From an uncultured bacterium (lineage in GTDB: Bacteria; CSSED10-310; CALFER01): a DNA stretch of 64,000 bases. Where the stretch lies: the NCBI GenBank assembly GCA_937951895.1, contig CALFER010000024.1, forward strand, positions 83,572 to 147,571, given 5' to 3'. The position numbers and the translations under genes were made by a program. Shown in pieces: positions 36,857 through 46,543 of this stretch (position 1 is the stretch's first letter; each line of letters opens with the position of its first letter). The notes under the pieces were generated by a model, which saw nothing but the letters and a program-made list of their open reading frames with translations, was not told the DNA's origin and did no database searches.

Positions 36857-39800
36857 ATGCGGCGACTCGTGATACCCATCTGGGTGTGGTTCCTGATCTT
36901 TCCTGCGCTGAAAGCCCAGGAAACGGAGTGTGTCGAGGCGTTTTCAGGGGATCTTCCCGTCGTTCTGTGCATCGACCACGCCGGATGGAAGACAGTTGGC
37001 TCCGTTCCGGTCGGTCCATCCATGAGCGATACGCTGCTGCGAGAGTACACGTTCCGGTTTCTGCTGCCGGCTTTCTACGAACGCACCGGGAAACTCCCGT
37101 TCTATATCTGTCAGCAGGGGAGACGGGATTATGTCAACTGCAACCGGTTCATCGGCGATCCCGAATCGTTCGGAAGTCCCGAGGCGGAAGCCGCTTACAT
37201 GGATTATCACGGCAGAATCGAAGCCGCGATCGCATCAGTGGAATCGCGGTTCGGGGACAATTCCGGCTACCTGATCAATCCGCACACTACAGACCTGCCG
37301 CAATCGTTCAACAACGGCCCCTGGGACCGGATTGCCGAGATCGGTTTCGGAACAACCGTGCAGCATCTCGACTCGACATGGAACACAATGACGGCCCTGT
37401 TCAATCGGATTGGTTCACAGGCCTTGATCGGCAGCGATTCGGTTCCCTATCACTATTATCATGCGAATGAATGGCCCGCGGCGGATTCGGTCTGGCCACC
37501 GGCCGCCGCGGTCAATTCAAAAAACCTGACACGTCTGGATGAAGATGTCTGGCATGTGCTGCCGGCTTTCGTGTTCGACGGTCTGCGCTGGGTCGATTCG
37601 TATTACCTTGGAGAAGCGACGATTTTCTACCACGGCACGAATCGCACAGGACATCACATCAATTGGATCAATGGACTCGATGCCTTCCAGATTGAATTCA
37701 ATGTTCTCGATGACAGCGGGTTAAAACTGCCTGTCTCGGATCCCCATTATGATCCGCTCGGATCCGGGAATCAGCTGGATCCGGTGTTCGCGCTGGATTG
37801 CGCACGGACATTCGTCGGCGCAGTGCTCGACAGCCATCAAGCCAATTTCGAATCGGTGCTGGATAGCTCCTATTGCGTCATCGTGGACAACAACACGGAC
37901 GGTTTCACGTCAACCGGCATCTGGCAACCATCAACCGCCCTCGGTTATTGGGGACCCGAACCGAGTCGGATGACCGGGACAGCCGGGGATTCCGCGTCGT
38001 GGACTCCGAATCTGCTGACAGCCGGTTTGTTTGAGGTATTCGTCCGATGGACCCGGGCGGGGACCAGAACCAGCCAGGCCATCTACACGGTTTCACATGC
38101 GTCAGGAATATCGACGCAGATCATGGATCAGAATGGCCCGCTGGACGGCCGCTGGAATTCACTCGGAGTATTTCCTTTTGAATCCGGAACCGGAGGCTGC
38201 GTGACATTGACGGCAGGTGATGCATACCCGGCAAACGCCGATGCCGTGCTCTTCCGCCATGTATCCTCCGAACCTCCTCCTCCGAATCTCCCCCCCGTGG
38301 CTCGAATTGTTTCTTTCTGCGGAGAACCGGTTGGAAATTCGGTCATCGGCATGTTCGACACGGCAGAATTCGATGCCATGTTCAGCATCGATCCCGATGG
38401 GTCGATCGCGCAATATCATTGGGATTTCGGAGATGGGGGGGTTAGCGGGGACGGTCATGTGTATCATGCGTACGACCGCTCCGGCAACTTCACTGTCCGC
38501 CTCACGGTGACCGATGATCGCGGGGCATCCGACACCGAAACGATACCGGTCAGCGTGTTGCCCCGGACTATTCGCATCGATGACGGGCGGATGGGGTTTT
38601 CGGTCGATGACGAATCACACTGGAACGTGTCTTCCACATCCGGCGCGTATGGTCTCGGTTCGAGTGAATCGGACATCCCCGGCGCTGGTGCGAGCTGGAC
38701 ATGCCCGATCGAAATCGCCGGCCTGTATGAAGTATTCGCCCGCTGGACCGATCACCCCAACCGCTGCTCGGATGCGATCTACACAATCGAACACTCTGAC
38801 GGCGAGACTGACATCCTGCAGGATCAAACAACAGGAAGCGGAACCTGGAACAGCCTCGGTCTCTACACGCTCGACGCAAATTCATACGCTCGCATCCGGA
38901 TATCCGGCGCTCATGATGAGCGGTCGATCAGCGCCGACGCGGTCCAATGGGTACGAGTTCCGGAGAATGTGGATTTGAAGGTGTGGTATGATTTCGAGAC
39001 CGTCTCCGGGACATCGGTGCGGGACATGTCCGATTATCAGAATGATGCAACGAGCATCGGTGCGGAAGTCATACCCGACGGATTGCAGTCTCAGGCGTTT
39101 CACTTCGATGGGATTGACGATTATCTGTTTGCCGGACCCGATATCGTCAACCGATTCCCGTTTTCATTTTCGCTGTGGTTGCGGACGTCTCTGCCGGCAA
39201 CGGCGAATCGCCGTATCATGGAACTGGCCGATCGCACCGGACAGGGATCGGTGTACAGTCTGTTCATCTCCTACGGGGACCCGTGCCTGGGAGCAGTCGC
39301 GCCCGGATGCACATGGACCGATGTCAGCTCGAACATCGACGTGAACGACGGGCAGTGGCACCATATCGCCGGTGTATTCGCCTCGGATTCGAACAAGCGC
39401 CTGTATGTCGACGGAACACTGCGAGCCGTGATGTCGGAATCGATTCCGTCGAGTGCTGCGGCACAGTATCTGACCATCGGCCGGGACGGCGATTCGAATC
39501 CTAATCCGGAACGGTACTTTGAGGGCGATCTGGACGAAATACGGGTGTTCAGCAGAGCGCTCCAGCCGAACGATGTTCAGGCGCTGTCCAGGACACCGAC
39601 TCCTGTGCCCCCGGTAACAGGTACCGCCACACCGACCCGCACTCCGACCGTGACCCCGACGATATCGCCGACCCGGACACCGTCTGCGACACCGACCATC
39701 ACTCCGACGGCGACGATCACACTGACCCCCACCGGGACACCGACAAAAGATCCCTTCGCGTCACCGAGTCCTGTACCGCCTGAAGTTCCATCGACCGGTT

Positions 39801-39883
39801 CGACATCGACGCTGATCACACTATGCGTTTTATCCCTGCTGCTGATGATGACGAAATCGAAAAGGCCGACTCAGGAACGTTAA
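36857..39883 (+). CDS. large secreted modular protein: FGase-like, golvesin-type, PKD and LamG domains
   Basis: About 1008 residues from the chosen ATG. After a signal peptide (LVIPIWVWFLIFPALKAQ) come about 300 residues with the layout of an N-formylglutamate amidohydrolase: GRRDYVNCNRFIG, YMDYHGRIEAAI, LINPHTTD and FQIEFNVLD. A golvesin-C-terminal-like beta domain (NTDGFTSTGIWQPS onward), a PKD domain (PPVARIVSF to ETIPVSVL), a second golvesin-like copy and a LamG domain (LKVWYDFETVSGTSVRDMSDYQNDA) follow. A TPT-rich linker precedes the tail PSTG-TM-KSKR. Starts at GTG 36800 or 36827 would add residues before the signal. The hydrolase similarity is my reading by eye; ligand role is inferred. 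Confidence 0.72.
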   Translation: MRRLVIPIWVWFLIFPALKAQETECVEAFSGDLPVVLCIDHAGWKTVGSVPVGPSMSDTLLREYTFRFLLPAFYERTGKLPFYICQQGRRDYVNCNRFIGDPESFGSPEAEAAYMDYHGRIEAAIASVESRFGDNSGYLINPHTTDLPQSFNNGPWDRIAEIGFGTTVQHLDSTWNTMTALFNRIGSQALIGSDSVPYHYYHANEWPAADSVWPPAAAVNSKNLTRLDEDVWHVLPAFVFDGLRWVDSYYLGEATIFYHGTNRTGHHINWINGLDAFQIEFNVLDDSGLKLPVSDPHYDPLGSGNQLDPVFALDCARTFVGAVLDSHQANFESVLDSSYCVIVDNNTDGFTSTGIWQPSTALGYWGPEPSRMTGTAGDSASWTPNLLTAGLFEVFVRWTRAGTRTSQAIYTVSHASGISTQIMDQNGPLDGRWNSLGVFPFESGTGGCVTLTAGDAYPANADAVLFRHVSSEPPPPNLPPVARIVSFCGEPVGNSVIGMFDTAEFDAMFSIDPDGSIAQYHWDFGDGGVSGDGHVYHAYDRSGNFTVRLTVTDDRGASDTETIPVSVLPRTIRIDDGRMGFSVDDESHWNVSSTSGAYGLGSSESDIPGAGASWTCPIEIAGLYEVFARWTDHPNRCSDAIYTIEHSDGETDILQDQTTGSGTWNSLGLYTLDANSYARIRISGAHDERSISADAVQWVRVPENVDLKVWYDFETVSGTSVRDMSDYQNDATSIGAEVIPDGLQSQAFHFDGIDDYLFAGPDIVNRFPFSFSLWLRTSLPATANRRIMELADRTGQGSVYSLFISYGDPCLGAVAPGCTWTDVSSNIDVNDGQWHHIAGVFASDSNKRLYVDGTLRAVMSESIPSSAAAQYLTIGRDGDSNPNPERYFEGDLDEIRVFSRALQPNDVQALSRTPTPVPPVTGTATPTRTPTVTPTISPTRTPSATPTITPTATITLTPTGTPTKDPFASPSPVPPEVPSTGSTSTLITLCVLSLLLMMTKSKRPTQER

Positions 39884-40380
39884 CTGTTCTTCTGGAGCAG
39901 CAGCGAAAAATCTTCAAGCAATGCTTGAAGGTCTTCCTCGTGTTCCACTTCGTCCTGCAGAATCTGGACGGCGATGTTGTAGGTCACGGGATCTTTCAGA
40001 CCGACTTCCTGGATGATCGCATGATACACACTGATCGCGCACTGCTCGCCCTTGATGTTCTGTTCGATGATCTTCCGGACATGCGGGTCGAGCGGTTCAT
40101 CGTAGCCGCAATTGGTCATCTCGAACCATTTATTCGGCGATGTGAGGGGAGTGCCGCCGAGCTGGATGATGCGTCCCGAGACCATATCGGCGTGACGGAG
40201 TTCATCCGCGGCATGCTGCATCAGTTCACCGATGACGGCATCCTTCATCGGCCCCGAAACGATTTTTGCTCCGAGCCAATACTGATAGTATGCGAGCCAT
40301 TCATCTGCGAACGCCCGGTTGAGAAGGTTTATCACGTGCTCGACATTGACCCCGACGATTTCGCGTCCCTTGGTACCCAT
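39880..40380 (-). CDS. ferritin-like diiron protein (bacterioferritin/DPS-like)
   Basis: A 166-residue four-helix protein, MGTKGREIVGVNVEHVINLLNRAFADEW. The two helix pairs have E in ADEWLAYYQYW with ExxH in DELRHADMV, then E in NIKGEQCAI with ExxH in DEVEHEEDL, a full set of diiron ligands. That fits bacterioferritin-type or DPS-like iron-storage and peroxide-detoxifying proteins. The ATG at 40380 is preceded by AAAAGGAGG; upstream open frame shares sequence with the promoter region of the RND adaptor. It overlaps the convergent modular-protein gene by four bases. Confidence 0.83.
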   Translation of the reverse strand: MGTKGREIVGVNVEHVINLLNRAFADEWLAYYQYWLGAKIVSGPMKDAVIGELMQHAADELRHADMVSGRIIQLGGTPLTSPNKWFEMTNCGYDEPLDPHVRKIIEQNIKGEQCAISVYHAIIQEVGLKDPVTYNIAVQILQDEVEHEEDLQALLEDFSLLLQKNS

Positions 40381-40536
40381 TATCGACCTCCTTTTAATTG
40401 AGACATTCTCCGGGAAAACCATCCATCGACTGATGACAGTATACATGATGTCTGATCGCTTGCACCCCGAGTTCCTTTCGATTATTTTGGGGGGTGATTT
40501 CCCGCCTTTCTCACGATCACCGGGAAGAAGAGCAGC

Positions 40537-41610
40537 ATGAAAAAACAACGATTCGCATTCCTGATACTCATCGTCATCATCATCGGACTCGGAATCATAA
40601 AACGGATCTGGTTCCCCTCCCGATCCGATCAGAACGGTCATCGAACCGATACGCGCGCCGTCACGTTACCCGTTTCTGTTCTCGAACTGCGCCTCGAAGA
40701 TTACGCCGACCGGATCATGACGAACGGCGTCGTACTGGCATCGGAATCTGTCGAGATTCGCAGTGAGACATCGGGAAAAATCGTCGGGATCTATTTCACG
40801 GAAGGAGCATTCGTTGAGAAAGACGCGTTGCTGATCAGGATCGATGACAGCGAATTGCGTGCCCGCGAACTGAGTGCTCGCCATCGGGTATCCCTTGCCC
40901 GGACGACCGCAAAACGCCAGCAGACGCTGAACGAGAAAAAGATGGCGAGTCAGGAGGAACTGGACAGCGCCCTCAATGAACTCGACCTCGCCGAGGCCGA
41001 TCTTCAACTCATCCGGACACAGATCGCGAAAACCGAAATCCGGGCCCCGTTCAGAGGTTATGTCGGAATCCGGGAAGTCAGCCCGGGAGCCTATGTCACT
41101 CCCGCCACGACCATCACGACGCTCGTCGATCAGGCGGAAGTCCGGGTCGATTTCTCGGTTCCCGAGCGTCATGCGGCAGGCATCGCGACCGGGAATCCGG
41201 TGATGGTTCACGTGCATGCATCCATGCAACCCTTCGAGGGAGCGGTCATCGCGCGAGATGCATCGATCGATGCAGCGACACACACCTTGAGACTTCAGGC
41301 TCGATTACCCAACGTCGAGGGGTTCATCATCCCCGGCACATCGGCCACAGTGACCCTGCCGCTTCCGGTTCGCCGTGTGATCATGGCACCGGCCGGAGCC
41401 ATCATACCGGAACTCAAAGGGCATCGTGTCTTCCTGTTCCTCGACGGCAAGGCGGTTTCCCGGGCGGTTTCGATCGGCGTGCGGACTCCGGATCGCATCG
41501 AGATTGCCTCCGGAGTACAAGAAGGAGATGTTCTCATCACATCCGCACTCCTGCAACTCCGCGATGGCATGCCGGTTCAGCGTGAAGACGCCGATCTGAA
41601 ATCGGAATGA
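40537..41610 (+). CDS. RND efflux periplasmic adaptor (membrane fusion protein)
   Basis: A 357-residue membrane fusion protein. A TM anchor (RFAFLILIVIIIGLGIIKRIWF) precedes the lipoyl-type half SESVEIRSETSGKIVGIYFTEGAFVEKDALLIRIDD (about residues 70-105), a coiled-coil hairpin (LSARHRVSLARTTAKRQQTLNEKKMASQEELDSALNELDLAEADLQLI), the second lipoyl half KTEIRAPFRGYVGIREVSPGAYVTPAT and beta-barrel domains. It links the RND pump to an outer-membrane channel, which is not encoded nearby. It is 19 bases upstream of the pump gene and divergent from the ferritin-like gene. Confidence 0.9.
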   Translation: MKKQRFAFLILIVIIIGLGIIKRIWFPSRSDQNGHRTDTRAVTLPVSVLELRLEDYADRIMTNGVVLASESVEIRSETSGKIVGIYFTEGAFVEKDALLIRIDDSELRARELSARHRVSLARTTAKRQQTLNEKKMASQEELDSALNELDLAEADLQLIRTQIAKTEIRAPFRGYVGIREVSPGAYVTPATTITTLVDQAEVRVDFSVPERHAAGIATGNPVMVHVHASMQPFEGAVIARDASIDAATHTLRLQARLPNVEGFIIPGTSATVTLPLPVRRVIMAPAGAIIPELKGHRVFLFLDGKAVSRAVSIGVRTPDRIEIASGVQEGDVLITSALLQLRDGMPVQREDADLKSE

Positions 41611-41629
41611 GCCGCGAGGTGCCGGACCC

Positions 41630-44600
41630 ATGACCCTGTCGTCACTGTGCATTCACCGCCCGGTTCTCACCTGGGTTCTGACAATCGCGATCATCCTGTT
41701 TGGCGCGATCAGTTTCACTTATCTGAGCGTTCGTGAGTATCCCAACATCGATCCGTCAATCATTTCCATCAGCACCTCCTACACCGGTGCCAGTGCAGAA
41801 GTGATCGAGACACAGATCACGGAACCACTTGAAGATGCCGTGAGCAGTGTTCCCGGAATCCGGGCCATCAACTCGACCAGCCGGGAGGGAAGGAGCGGCA
41901 TCAGCATCGAATTCGAACTCGGAGTCGATCTCGAAACAGCCGCCAACGACGTTCGAGACAAGGTGTCCGGTGCGATCGGTGATCTTCCCGCCGACGCCGA
42001 TCCGCCATCGGTTGCAAAGGCGGATGCCGATGCGATGCCGATCCTCATGATCAACATCAACAGTCCATCCCGAGATCTCCTCAATCTGACAGCTCTTGCT
42101 GAAGATACCTTCAAGGAAATGCTCCAGACAATCAATGGAGTCAGCGAGATCAGTCTCATGGGGGAGAAGCAGTATGCGATGCGGTTGTGGATGGATCCGA
42201 TCCGACTTGCGTCCTACAGACTGACACCGCAGGATGTCCGGAATGCGGTGAACAGCGAGAATGTCGAGTTGCCGGCGGGAAGTATCGAAGGGGATACGGT
42301 CGAACTGACGATTGGCACGAAGAGTCGACTTGAGACCGTGGATGAGTTCAACGACGTGATCATCCGCGATGACGGCGGGCGGATCATTCGATTCCGGGAT
42401 ATCGGGTGGGCGGAGTTAGGTGCAGAAAATCTGAAGTCGATCTCAAAGAGCCTCGCGGGACCGCGCGTAGCGATTGCCGTCGTTCCGCAACCGGGATCCG
42501 ATCACATCGCGATCGCGGACGAGGTGTACCGACGGATCGAGATGATCCGGTCCGGGCTTCCCGATGACATTGAGTTATCGACGGTTTACGACTCGACGCG
42601 ATACATCCGGCGGGCGATTGCCGAGGTTCGAGAGACGATTGTCATCGCATTTGCGCTTGTTGCATTCATCATCTTCGTGTTCCTCAGAGACTGGCGAACG
42701 ACCATCATCCCGATCCTGGCCATTCCGGTTTCTCTGGTTGGCACTTTTTTCATCATGTATCTCGCAGGGTTTTCGATCAATGTGCTCACGTTGCTCGGAC
42801 TCGTGCTTGCGATCGGCCTGGTTGTCGACGACGCGATCATTGTTCTGGAGGTTATTTACTCGAGAATCGAGCGGGGGGCTGATCCGATCGATGCCGGCGT
42901 GTCCGGATCGAAGGAAGTATATTTTGCCATTATCTCAACGACGCTTGCCCTGATCGTCGTTTTCCTCCCGATCGTCTTCATGCAGGGATTCACGGGACGA
43001 TTGTTCAAGGAGTTCGGCATCGTTATCGGAGGTGCGGTCGCGATTTCCGCATTTGTTTCACTGACCCTGACCCCCATGTTGAGCACGCGTCTGATCGCTC
43101 AGGATCAGAAGCACAATCGATTCCATACCGCCACCGAACCGTTTTTCGAGCGCTTGAACAACTTATACAGCGAGGCACTTCTGCGATTTCTGAACCTTCG
43201 CAGGACAAGCGCTATCATACTCGTTGCGGCGTCGATCGGAGCCTGGTTCTTCTACTCGGCACTCCCGCGTGAACTCGCCCCGATGGAAGATCGAGGCAGG
43301 CTCAGAATTTCGGCTACTGCACCCGAAGGAACGTCTTTTGAGCAGATGGAAAAACAGATGGATCTCCTGCTGGATATCGTGCGAAAGAGTGTTCCGGAGG
43401 CCGCCTCCGTCATTGCGTCAACAGGCGGAGGCTGGGGGGGGGGTTCGAGTGCAGGCAACATGACGATCTCGCTGGTGAGTCGTGAATTGCGGAAGCGATC
43501 CCAGGATCAGATCGCTCGGGATCTGACCCGGGAAGTCCGGGAACTGAAGGATATCCGTGCGTTCGTATCGCAGGAGCAGACCATTACAGCAGGAGGAGGA
43601 GGACGTGCGCGTTTCAGTCTCCCGGTTCAGTTCATCGTCCTGGCACCGACGCTTGACAAGCTGAAAGCGATCGTCCCTTCGTTCTTCGAGCAAGCCACGG
43701 CGAATCCTGTATTTTCAGCCGTCGACATCAATCTCAAATTCAATAAACCTCAACTGCAGGTCGAGATCGACCGGATCCGAGCCCGCGCCATGGGTGTTTC
43801 CGTCACGGACATCGCACAGACGCTCCAACTTACTCTCGCGGGGCAACGATTCGGGTACTTTACTCGGCAGGGGAGGCAGTACCCGATCATCGGACAACTT
43901 GTCCGATCGAACCGGGATGAACCATCGGATATCGGTTCGATTTTTACCCGGACCCGTTCGGGACAACTCATTCAACTGGACAATCTCGTTCAGGTTACCG
44001 AGTTTTCCAATCCACCGCAGCTCTATCGTTTCAATCGATTCGTTTCGGCTACGTTCTCGGCGGGACTGGCCCCCGGGTATACACTCGGAGATGGCATCGA
44101 CGCGATGCAGAGGATCGCGAAGACGGTACTCGATGATTCCTTCCGGACAGCGGTTGCGGGAGCGGCACGCGATTTCACCGAGAGTTCATCAAGCCTTGTA
44201 TTTGTTTTTCTCCTTTCCCTGCTGATGACCTATCTGGTCCTGGCCGCACAGTTTGAAAGCTTCCGAGATCCCCTCATCATCATGCTGACCGTGCCGCTCG
44301 CGGTTGCCGGAGCGATGATCTCGCTGTGGTACTTCAATCAATCGATCAACATTTTCAGTCAGATCGGTCAGATCATGCTGGTCGGACTGGTCACGAAAAA
44401 CGGGATCCTGATCGTTGAATTCGCGAACCAGCGCAAGGCACAGGGATACTCTGTCGAAGAAGCGGTCCGAAGCGCGGCAGCCTCTCGTTTCAGACCCATT
44501 CTCATGACCAATCTCGCAACGGTCCTGGGGATTCTTCCGATCGCATTGGGCATCGGCGCAGGGTCGGAAAGCCGGGTTTCGATGGGTATTGCAGTCGTCG

Positions 44601-44701
44601 GCGGGCTCATTTTCTCAGGAGGTCTGACCCTTTTCATCATTCCGGCAGTATACGCAGCGCTCACGAAGGGAATCCGGCAGAAGATGCGGCATGAACACTG
44701 A
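41630..44701 (+). CDS. RND multidrug efflux permease (HAE1/AcrB type)
   Basis: A 1023-residue inner-membrane proton antiporter with 12 TM helices. It opens MTLSSLCIHRPVLTWVLTIAIILFGAISF and has the porter-domain start REYPNIDPSIISISTSYTGASAEVIETQITEPLE. The proton-relay Asp pair of TM4 is in LAIGLVVDDAIIVLEVIYSR (about residues 404-405). TM11 contains GLVTKNGILIVEFANQ with the conserved Lys. The domain order and length fit multidrug rather than metal RND pumps. Its last 11 bases overlap the sensor kinase gene, an unusual tie. Confidence 0.93.
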   Translation: MTLSSLCIHRPVLTWVLTIAIILFGAISFTYLSVREYPNIDPSIISISTSYTGASAEVIETQITEPLEDAVSSVPGIRAINSTSREGRSGISIEFELGVDLETAANDVRDKVSGAIGDLPADADPPSVAKADADAMPILMININSPSRDLLNLTALAEDTFKEMLQTINGVSEISLMGEKQYAMRLWMDPIRLASYRLTPQDVRNAVNSENVELPAGSIEGDTVELTIGTKSRLETVDEFNDVIIRDDGGRIIRFRDIGWAELGAENLKSISKSLAGPRVAIAVVPQPGSDHIAIADEVYRRIEMIRSGLPDDIELSTVYDSTRYIRRAIAEVRETIVIAFALVAFIIFVFLRDWRTTIIPILAIPVSLVGTFFIMYLAGFSINVLTLLGLVLAIGLVVDDAIIVLEVIYSRIERGADPIDAGVSGSKEVYFAIISTTLALIVVFLPIVFMQGFTGRLFKEFGIVIGGAVAISAFVSLTLTPMLSTRLIAQDQKHNRFHTATEPFFERLNNLYSEALLRFLNLRRTSAIILVAASIGAWFFYSALPRELAPMEDRGRLRISATAPEGTSFEQMEKQMDLLLDIVRKSVPEAASVIASTGGGWGGGSSAGNMTISLVSRELRKRSQDQIARDLTREVRELKDIRAFVSQEQTITAGGGGRARFSLPVQFIVLAPTLDKLKAIVPSFFEQATANPVFSAVDINLKFNKPQLQVEIDRIRARAMGVSVTDIAQTLQLTLAGQRFGYFTRQGRQYPIIGQLVRSNRDEPSDIGSIFTRTRSGQLIQLDNLVQVTEFSNPPQLYRFNRFVSATFSAGLAPGYTLGDGIDAMQRIAKTVLDDSFRTAVAGAARDFTESSSSLVFVFLLSLLMTYLVLAAQFESFRDPLIIMLTVPLAVAGAMISLWYFNQSINIFSQIGQIMLVGLVTKNGILIVEFANQRKAQGYSVEEAVRSAAASRFRPILMTNLATVLGILPIALGIGAGSESRVSMGIAVVGGLIFSGGLTLFIIPAVYAALTKGIRQKMRHEH

Positions 44702-45830
44702 AATCAATTACAAACTCCGTGAACGGATCAAGGAACTCACGGCACTGCACAAAACCGCCCGAATTCTGCAGGATGATGAGAGCGATGTTCGTGAGTTGTT
44801 CAATCAGGTCGTTCTGCTTCTGCCCGATGCCTGGCAGTACCCCGGTATCGTATCCGCCCGGATATGCTGCGCGGATTGGATGGTCACCACACCCCGATTC
44901 AGGTTGTCCGATCATGCTCAGATCAGCCGCTTCGACATGGACGATGTCTCGGGATCGATCGAAGTGTATTATCTCGAGGAGCGCCCGCCCGCAGACGAAG
45001 GGCCGTTTCTGAGAGAAGAGCGCGAACTCATCGATTCGATTGCTGAGATGCTGCGTTCATACATCAGGAGAAAACGCGCGGAAGCCGATCGCAGAAATGC
45101 GATGAATGATCTCGAAACGCTGGTGGAGTACCGGACGAATCAACTGCGCCAGCTGACCCGGGAGTTATGTCTCGCTGAAGCCAGAGAACGTCGTGAGATC
45201 GCTTCTGATCTGCATGATCACATCGGACAGGCACTGGCATTGATCCGTATGAATGTCTCGAAGTTCAGAAGCAATGCGGTGTTCTGCGGTTTTGAGAATC
45301 AGATCAGTGAGATCCTGACACTGATCGATCAGACCATCCGTTATACACGCGATCTTACCGGCATCATCAGCCCGCCCGTCCTGTATGAACTGGGCCTGAT
45401 CCCGGCCCTGGAGTGGCTTTCCGAGCAGACAAAAAGGAGAGTCGGACTCGCTGCATCGGTCCGCGCTTCCGAACGCTCTCTCGATCTCCCCGAAAACATC
45501 CGTGTGATCGTCTTCAAATGCATCGGTGAACTGATCGTAAACGTCGTCAAGCATTCCAGGGCAAAATCTGTCCAGACTCACATCTTCCGCGAGCACGGGA
45601 GACTCGTGATCGATGTGAAGGACGACGGTGTCGGTTTTAACGACGCCATGCTGAGCGGACGGTTTCAGACGAATGAACACTTCGGGCTATTCAGCATCCG
45701 CGAGCGTCTCGGATTACTCGGAGGAGAACTCATTTTGAAACAAAACAGACCTGCCGGAGCGCATGTCCAGATCAATCTTCCTCTGGAGAGGGGTCATGAT
45801 GATGCATCACCGAATCCTGATCGCCGATGA
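44691..45830 (+). CDS. soluble sensor histidine kinase (NarX/LytS-like HisKA_3) with GAF-type sensor
   Basis: A 379-residue kinase without TM helices. Residues 15-130 resemble a GAF-like domain (LLPDAWQYPGIVSARICCADW), then a coiled coil, the HisKA_3 phosphorylation site EIASDLHDHIGQAL (His175), and an HATPase_c domain with NVVKHSRAKSV (N box) and DVKDDGVGFND (G1) and GLFSIRERLGLLGG. It would phosphorylate the response regulator encoded downstream. The ATG at 44691 lies within the last codons of the RND gene, and the response-regulator start lies within its own 3' end, giving tight co-translation. Confidence 0.88.
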   Translation: MNTEINYKLRERIKELTALHKTARILQDDESDVRELFNQVVLLLPDAWQYPGIVSARICCADWMVTTPRFRLSDHAQISRFDMDDVSGSIEVYYLEERPPADEGPFLREERELIDSIAEMLRSYIRRKRAEADRRNAMNDLETLVEYRTNQLRQLTRELCLAEARERREIASDLHDHIGQALALIRMNVSKFRSNAVFCGFENQISEILTLIDQTIRYTRDLTGIISPPVLYELGLIPALEWLSEQTKRRVGLAASVRASERSLDLPENIRVIVFKCIGELIVNVVKHSRAKSVQTHIFREHGRLVIDVKDDGVGFNDAMLSGRFQTNEHFGLFSIRERLGLLGGELILKQNRPAGAHVQINLPLERGHDDASPNPDRR

Positions 45831-46452
45831 CCACCGCCTCTTTCGAGATGGGCTCAAGTCGATCCTGGTCCGCGAGCGGGATATCGACATCGTCGGTGAG
45901 GCATCCGACGGAGTGGAAACCCTGAACAAAGCGCTGGAGTTGAAGCCCGACTATGTCCTGCTGGATGTCTCGATGCCCAAGCTCAATGGGATCGAGGCAG
46001 CCCGGCGAATCATGGAATCGATCCCGAGAACGAGGATCATCATGGTGACCATGCACGATGATCTTCGTTACATCGTCGAGTCGCTGAGAGTCGGAGTCGC
46101 GGGGTACATACTGAAGGAATCCGCGACAGACGAACTGTTACAGGCGATCCGGTCTGCGCGGTGCGGATCGATGCCGTATCTGTCGAGGAGCATCCGGGAG
46201 ATTGTCATGCAGGATTATCTGCAACGACTGAACGAATCTCCCGAATCGGCGTTCACGGTCCTGAGCGGGCGTGAGCGTGAAGTTCTACAGGGGCTGGCAG
46301 AAGGACTGAATGTCAAGGAAATCGCATCCCGCCTGGACATCAGCGTGAAAACGATCGAAAGCCACCGGAAGAACATCATGGACAAACTGAATATGCATAC
46401 CATCGCGGAACTGACCAAGTACGCCGTCAAAGAGGGGCTCACGAACCTGTGA
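45796..46452 (+). CDS. NarL/FixJ-type response regulator
   Basis: A 218-residue regulator. The receiver starts HRILIADDHRLFRDGLKSIL; the phospho-acceptor is Asp57 in YVLLDVSMPKLNG, with Thr in MVTMHDD and Lys in YILKESATDELL. The C-terminal LuxR-type HTH is LSGREREVLQGLAEGLNVKEIASRLDISVKTIESHRKNIMDKL (about residues 150-200). Three adjacent ATGs (45796, 45799, 45802) follow GGAGAGG; the first is used. It overlaps the kinase gene and precedes amt by 199 bases. Its target genes are unknown, but paired inverted repeats lie in that gap. Confidence 0.92.
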   Translation: MMMHHRILIADDHRLFRDGLKSILVRERDIDIVGEASDGVETLNKALELKPDYVLLDVSMPKLNGIEAARRIMESIPRTRIIMVTMHDDLRYIVESLRVGVAGYILKESATDELLQAIRSARCGSMPYLSRSIREIVMQDYLQRLNESPESAFTVLSGREREVLQGLAEGLNVKEIASRLDISVKTIESHRKNIMDKLNMHTIAELTKYAVKEGLTNL

Positions 46453-46543
46453 CGGAATCACGCTTTCCGCGCTCCCTCTGCCTTCTCTCTCCGCAATGCC
46501 CGAGTATCCACCCGCATTCCGATACAAGGATCGAGTGAAATAA

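Noticed and set aside
39590..39750. DNA tandem repeat or CRISPR-like array
   Set aside because: The repetition is codon-level (TPT linker codons) inside a coding frame, without constant repeats and unique spacers. No CRISPR array was seen anywhere in the window.
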